From Anas platyrhynchos (Eukaryota; Chordata; Aves; Anseriformes; Anatidae), in contig NC_092612.1 of the NCBI RefSeq assembly GCF_047663525.1, forward strand, positions 2,389,501 to 2,453,500: a stretch of DNA of 64,000 bases. Reading direction: 5' to 3'. How positions within the stretch are numbered: the first letter of the stretch is position 1; every line of letters starts with the position of its first letter. Positions 56,820 to 64,000 of this stretch are shown in pieces. The notes beneath the pieces were generated by a model that did no database searches, had not been told where the DNA came from, and saw only the letters and a program-made list of their open reading frames with translations. The position numbers were made by a program, and so were the translations under genes.

Positions 56820-59640
56820 TTTTTCAGTCCCTCTTTCAGATCTGTCAAAGCAGCTACTTTAATCTACTGCTCCTTGCTTTTTTGCAGAAAATAACCTTGC
56901 AGATGTATATCTGGGGGTTTCAGGGTGTCCAGCAATGCCTTCAAAAGCTCCCCTCTATCTGCAATACAGCAGAGCAGCGCTCATCCTCGAGTGAGTGTCT
57001 TCCCTCTGCCCAGATCAGGGGTTCCTGAATGATGCTGAGAAGGGGAAATCTTTGAGGTGAAGTCCTGGACTGTGTCTTGACTTGTGATTTTTATGATTCT
57101 AATTCATTGTTTCTGTGATGTTTTGTTTTCTGCTGTCAGTGTCTATTGCCTTTTCCATCCATATTAAAGAATCTCCATTGCAGCAACAACTTGCTTTTGG
57201 TGTGTTTGTGTTTCTAAATTTATCTTTTAATTTTCTGTATTGGTTAGAGACTTTTTGATAATTAATCTCAAGCCATATTATCAGAAATCAGATGGCAAAT
57301 TTGTTATTAAAGAGTTTGTGGGAGGTTGAACAGCTTGTAATACTGACCCTTGAGCTGTAGCATGCAATAGATGCAAACAAGATAATATCCTTATTGCAAG
57401 GGATAGACTTCAAATGAAAAAATATAACTTGTTTATTGCTTAGAGATCCTTTTCCCAAGAAGTGTACAATATCTCCAGATTTCTTCATGCTAAGTAGTCT
57501 GAGAAGTTCAAAGCACTTCTCAGATGCTTGTAACTATTTAATACATTCATAGTGTATTATTACTGTATTAAATGCTTACTGTTCTCATTACATGCTTCAT
57601 TACTGAATAATAGTCACTTCAAACATGCATATGGAGAGATTTCTATATATGCTTTAGTCAGAATGGGATTTTATAGCCTTCAAATTTTTCATTAAAATGT
57701 GGGTCTGTACAAACAACCGTAATAGACACTTCAATTAGTATCTTTGTCTTTTCATCTTAGAAAACTGGATTTCTTTCTAGCCTTATCTTAACATTTCCTG
57801 GAGCTGAAGAAAGATACATACTTATGTGGCATTTGGGGCGTTTTTAACCATTTCTTTTACCTGTGTCCCCTGTTAAGTCCATAAACAATCTGTAGAACCA
57901 CTGTGATACTGTAATGGTGATTATTTTAAGCTCTCAGTCTCTTACTTCTGCACTGTAAGACACTTAGTAATTTCCAGATTTTATTTTGTAGCTTTAGATA
58001 TTGAAAACTTGAAATTATGGCCATTTATAATGTCAGAATAATGACCAGCTAAATTTATATGCCTTAATGTCAAGATACAGGTTGAGCAGCAATCTGCACT
58101 GTGCTCCAGGAACAAACATGTCAGGCACCAAAGTCAGTGAGCACCTTCCCAGAAACAAACTCCTCAGAAGCCATGAGAAAGCTCTGTCCTGGAACTTGCT
58201 GGAAGCACAACCCACAGCTTTCTTGCAAAGGTGTTCAATGTAATTTATACTCATGCACCCAGGTGTATCATAGCACAATTGAGCTCTATTCCTCTTTTGA
58301 GACCGCCATCAAAGTGCCTCTGTGTGTGTTCAAAGAATGGCAATTACATTCACAATACAGGTTCTAGGGTTTAATGGGGATTTCAAAGCACTTCACTGGC
58401 TATTTTATGGCTAGACGTTGTTACAGCATCATACTATTAAGAGGTTACTACTGCTGCCAGTTAGGTACTTCAGTCATGAATAATAGAGTCACTTCAGGAT
58501 GCATCAAGGGATCTCACCCTAATAACCAGTGTGATTGTGCAGACAGGGAAATGCATGCCAATTCATTGTCATTCAAAAGAAGCCTTACAGTAACAGTTGC
58601 AAACACTTGTCTTTATGAGTTAGCAAGGTGAACAGAAAGTGTGCGATTTTCTATTCTATAACAAGTAAGATCTTTAAATCCAGAAAGTGTTCCAGATACT
58701 GCCACCACAAGAGCAGTTGAGAAAAGAATGATTTTCTTCCAAATTTTTGGCTTACTCACCAGTTAAAATGGGTTTGCCCACAGGCAGACTTATGCATTTA
58801 TAAGCCACTAAGATGTGGTGCTGGTAGCTGTTATGTTCAATGTCCGGGCATGTAGTGTGATGCTAAGGCAAATTTAAAGAAATCTTTCCAAATCCTTTCT
58901 AGGAAATTCCATAATGGGTCACTTCATTTTATAAGGTACTACGGGGTTATTAGTTTGACAAAGGTGAGCTCAGGTTCAGCTGAAAAACTACATCAAAGTT
59001 AGAGAACTCACTATATCTCGGGAAAACCAACCAACATGTATTGAGCTGGAGACAAAAATCTGCATACATGTGAGTCAGAAAAGGAAAAAACAAGGAGAAG
59101 TAATGATGCTATAACATTTTTAATAAGGATAAAGCTTACAATCAAAATCCAATGTGATACAGAAAGCAGAAGCAGGAAGAATACATACAGAGATGAATTT
59201 ATGCAGAAAATCACCTATTTTTGTTGGTGCCATTTGAGCTGCTACGGCAGCATTTTACTATCAATTTCCATTTTCAAACAATTCCTTTTTTTTTTTTTTT
59301 TTTAGTTCAATTAATCAAATGATTCAGTTTCTTTTCGGTATAGTTTCAAAAGCAGGGAACTGAAAAACATGTCCGTAGGAGGACCAGGGCACTACATCTT
59401 TCATTAATGTTAGCTTGGAAAGAATTATAAATAAGTTAAGATGTTGTTTACACTCCCATTATGCCCTGTTTCATTATACTACCAGAACCCAAGGAGTAAA
59501 GAAGTCAGTAGGAAAGGAAGAAGACAAAACAACATTTTGTAAGAACACTGAAGAATTTTTACAGGAGCACTGAGCTCTCCAAAACACTACTGCTTTCAGT
59601 TGCTGTTCTGGACTCAGAGCTCCCACAAGCCATCCCTGTA
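56820..59640. other. AT-rich flank, no gene seen
   Basis: Base composition falls from GC-rich to AT-rich directly after K26. No frame longer than about 90 codons has keratin-like or other recognisable content. A poly-T run lies at about 59287-59303. The region probably includes the 3' UTR of the next minus-strand gene at its right end. Confidence 0.6.
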
Positions 59641-59702
59641 ACAGAGTCCATGAATCCAGATATTAAGTCTCAGTCCTCATTTCCCATCAGATCCTTCTGG
59701 GT

Positions 59703-59939
59703 TTAGCAGGGGTAGCAGGGGTAGCAGCTCCCATAACTGTACCTCCGGATGTAGCGAGTGGAGCAGGGGTAGTAGCAGGAGCTGTAGCTGGGGTAGCAGT
59801 CGCGATACCCGTACAGGCCCCCGTAGCCACGGTAGCCACAGGGGCTCCCACAGTCATAGGTGCGGTAGCTGTACACAGTGCCGTAGCTGCACGGGGAGTA
59901 GCAGGAATCCTCACACTGGTTCTGGTAGTAGTAAGTCAT
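59703..59939 (-). CDS. EDC Tyr/Cys/Gly-rich small protein, 78 aa (copy 1)
   Basis: A 78-residue protein starting MTYYYQNQCEDSC, with repeated Tyr-Ser, Cys-Tyr and Gly-Tyr words and the end Cys-Tyr-Pro-Cys-Tyr-Pro-Cys. It has no beta core, so it is not a beta-keratin. Its composition and gene plan fit the small single-exon-coding proteins of the sauropsid EDC, perhaps the tyrosine-motif (EDYM-like) group; the exact name is not certain. TATA 60579-60585; exon 1 about 60519-60555; 554-bp intron 59965-60518 (GTAAGT...TTCCAG); exon 2 from 59964. No clear AATAAA was found downstream. It is divergent with the copy at 63560. Confidence 0.85.
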   Translation of the reverse strand: MTYYYQNQCEDSCYSPCSYGTVYSYRTYDCGSPCGYRGYGGLYGYRDCYPSYSSCYYPCSTRYIRRYSYGSCYPCYPC

Positions 59940-60585
59940 CTTGGTGCGATGGAGGGAGGTGAGCCTGGAACACAGCAGGAAAGAAAAAGTCTATAAGGGG
60001 GAGCTTCTAACAGCAAATTTCAAATGAATGCTGTGAATGCGCAGAAGAAGAAAAAGCATGCTTCCTGACACTCTCTGTGCTTGTCTATTGTTCTATCCTG
60101 AATTTTAATTCTGAGTCTTCCCCATAATGCTCCATCCCCGTCAGCCTTTCTGAGTTCTCCTGCCCAGCCCCACTGACTGCAGCATCCTGATGCAAGGTGG
60201 AATTACAAACAATATTGCCTGCATTGGATGGGAGCTGTCAGGGAATAAATAGGAAAGTCCTTCATAGACATACCAAAATAAAGACTTTAAGGGAAAAGAA
60301 AGATATGTACAGGACTGAAACACTAAAATATTTATCAAGACACAGGGAGAAAAGAATATTATGTGTAAATAATGCTCATAAAATCACAACCCTATTTCCC
60401 AATGCGTTAATTTATAGCATCTGCAGCTTAAAGAGGGATGGGGGAAAGGAGGGGGCAAAAAAGTAATGAACTCATCTATCCATTTTCCACTAGTTTTTTT
60501 AAATTTATTTTGACTTACCCACTTCTGCAAAGAGGCTAAGGCAGGAGAAGTGAATGCAGTGCTGTCAGCAGCGCGGGCTTTTATA

Positions 60586-62671
<2,086 letters not shown>

Positions 62672-62678
62672 TATAAAA
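62672..62678 (+). promoter_or_regulatory. TATA box of 78-aa gene copy 2
   Basis: TATAAAA is followed by exon 1 (about 62702-62737) that ends at a GTAAGT donor (62738-62743). The intron runs 797 bp to TTCCAG at 63534. Confidence 0.8.
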
Positions 62679-63559
62679 GGGAGAGAAATTCAGGGCTCTC
62701 TACTCGCATCTCCGGACTTACGTTCTCACTGAGCTTGGTAAGTGAGACTTACTAGAACAACTTTATTGCTGTATTGATGCTGTCTTTTTGTTATATTGTA
62801 GTAAAGGGGTAGTTAAAAAAAGGGTGTGATTTCAGAGCTGTGCCAGTGCAATTCTTTTTGTTAAAAATGGCATATCAGTACAGCTGCATAAGCTTACAAG
62901 ATTGTTGCATCTAGCTATGCTCTCAGAAATGTCCTTACTTTATGCTATACAGAAGCATCTGTCTTCTTTATTTTCAAGTGGACAAGGTATAACATTATTC
63001 CAATTATTTTAGTCAAAAAGACAGGTATATATTCAACTCATAATTGATGCATAGATGCAGGTCTGAACAAAGAACCTGCCGCCAACTTGCACAAAGGGAG
63101 GATTCCTTCCCTGGCATCTTTTCTTGCCCCCAGGAGTTGGTGGGATCCACTACTGAACTGGGGGCTGTTCACTTCCAGTCCTCAGGGAAAGGTCAGACAC
63201 TGGTAGAGGCAGAAACAGCTAAATCCTCACAGAGAAACTAATCCTACCAAACAGTTGTACAGTACTGTTTGAAATCAGACTGCTGATTCCAAGGCAAAGG
63301 CAACAAGAAAAAGCAATATGAAAGGTTATTAAGGAGGAAAAGAAGGGAAACAGACAGGAGTGAGCTGGGTGAGCAGGAACCAGGGTGTAGCACTGAGTGG
63401 TGATGTCTGGTTGGTTCCCATGTTCTCCTTGCTCTCGTCTCCTCTTGTAGCTTCTGTGGGGTTTGCTACAAGACAAAAGCTGCTGCTTGGTCTCTGGGGC
63501 AGACCTTACCCTTTTCCCTTCTGCTGTGTTCCAGGCCTGCCTCCCTCCATCACACCAAG

Positions 63560-63796
63560 ATGACTTACTACTACCAGAACCAGTGTGAGGATTCCTGCTA
63601 CTCCCCATGCAGCTACGGCACCGTGTACAGCTACCGCACCTACAACTGTGGGAGTCCCTGTGGCTACCGTGGCTACGGGGGCCTGTACGGGTATCGCGAC
63701 TGCTACCCCAGCTACAGCTCCCGCTACTACCCCTGCTCCACTCGCTACACCCGGAGGTACAGCTATGGGAGCTGCTACCCCTGCTACCCCTGCTAA
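63560..63796 (+). CDS. EDC Tyr/Cys/Gly-rich small protein, 78 aa (copy 2)
   Basis: It differs from the 59.7-kb copy at three residues: Asp29Asn, Cys55Arg and Ile64Thr. Exon 2 starts at 63535, with the ATG 25 nt later, as in copy 1 (the leaders are similar: CTCCCTCCATC.CACCAAG). About 20 Tyr and 12-13 Cys in 78 residues suggest a cross-linkable matrix protein of the cornified cell; this role is inferred from the EDC group. The poly(A) signal is not within the window. Confidence 0.85.
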   Translation: MTYYYQNQCEDSCYSPCSYGTVYSYRTYNCGSPCGYRGYGGLYGYRDCYPSYSSRYYPCSTRYTRRYSYGSCYPCYPC

Positions 63797-64000
63797 AGGC
63801 AGAATAGTGATTTATGGCTCCTGTATGAATTCTACCTGCAAATATTCCCATGACGACAACTGCAGTCAGGAATGTCCTGGAGCACTTAGCAACTCTCTAT
63901 AATGTCTTCTTCTGCTTCGAATAACCTGCTTCTAGGGTCAGTTCTTCCTTCATAGTCTATCTCTGTGGATATACTGTGTGTTTGATGTGCAGCTTTGTGT

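Noticed and set aside
59703-59939. The 78-aa protein as a beta-keratin
   Set aside because: It lacks the 34-residue beta core (no [10 protein letters not shown]-like motif). Only the gene plan and EDC location are shared.

Overview
The window is vertebrate nuclear DNA, almost certainly from a bird, and lies in the epidermal differentiation complex (EDC). Two signs point there: dozens of claw-type beta-keratin (corneous beta-protein) genes with the classic archosaur gene plan (TATA box, short non-coding exon 1, intron in the 5' UTR, whole CDS in exon 2), and 5'-truncated CR1 LINEs ending in the avian-style ATTCTATG-type tail. The species cannot be named from the sequence.

Region 1 (1 to about 56.8 kb, GC-rich) is an array of 26 intact claw-type beta-keratin genes, called K1 to K26 here. 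They alternate strictly in strand and form 13 head-to-head pairs. TATA boxes within a pair are 860-968 bp apart. The pairs are separated by 12 tail-to-tail spacers of 1.4-1.9 kb. Proteins are 144, 138 or 126 aa and differ in steps of six residues in the Gly-Leu-Gly-Gly-Tyr-Gly tail. In K1-K25 the stretch from TATA box to stop codon is nearly identical, intron included. The 3' UTRs and flanks instead fall into five classes (A-E); K26 forms a sixth, F.

The flanks show how the array grew. A 4,579-bp tandem unit lies at the left. A block at 6.3-13.6 kb recurs in the same direction exactly 13,396 bp further on. A block of 8,573 bp (7930-16502) recurs inverted at 28830-37402 with no net length change. 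Four 4.2-kb units lie at the right. Each spacer, and each promoter centre, is an asymmetric element whose orientation flips along the array. Six CR1 copies sit at one homologous site beside every class-B gene and nowhere else.

Region 2 (56.8-64 kb, AT-rich) carries a divergent pair of 78-aa Tyr/Cys/Gly-rich EDC proteins (59.7 kb minus, 63.6 kb plus) with the same two-exon plan, plus simple repeats. No other genes are supported there.

The genes would act together as a high-dosage supply of cornified structural protein for hard epidermis such as claw, beak or scale. The most notable feature is the flip-flop palindromic layout, with homogenised transcription units set in diverging flanks. Such a repetitive locus is also easy to misassemble, so the order and orientation of units need long-read confirmation.
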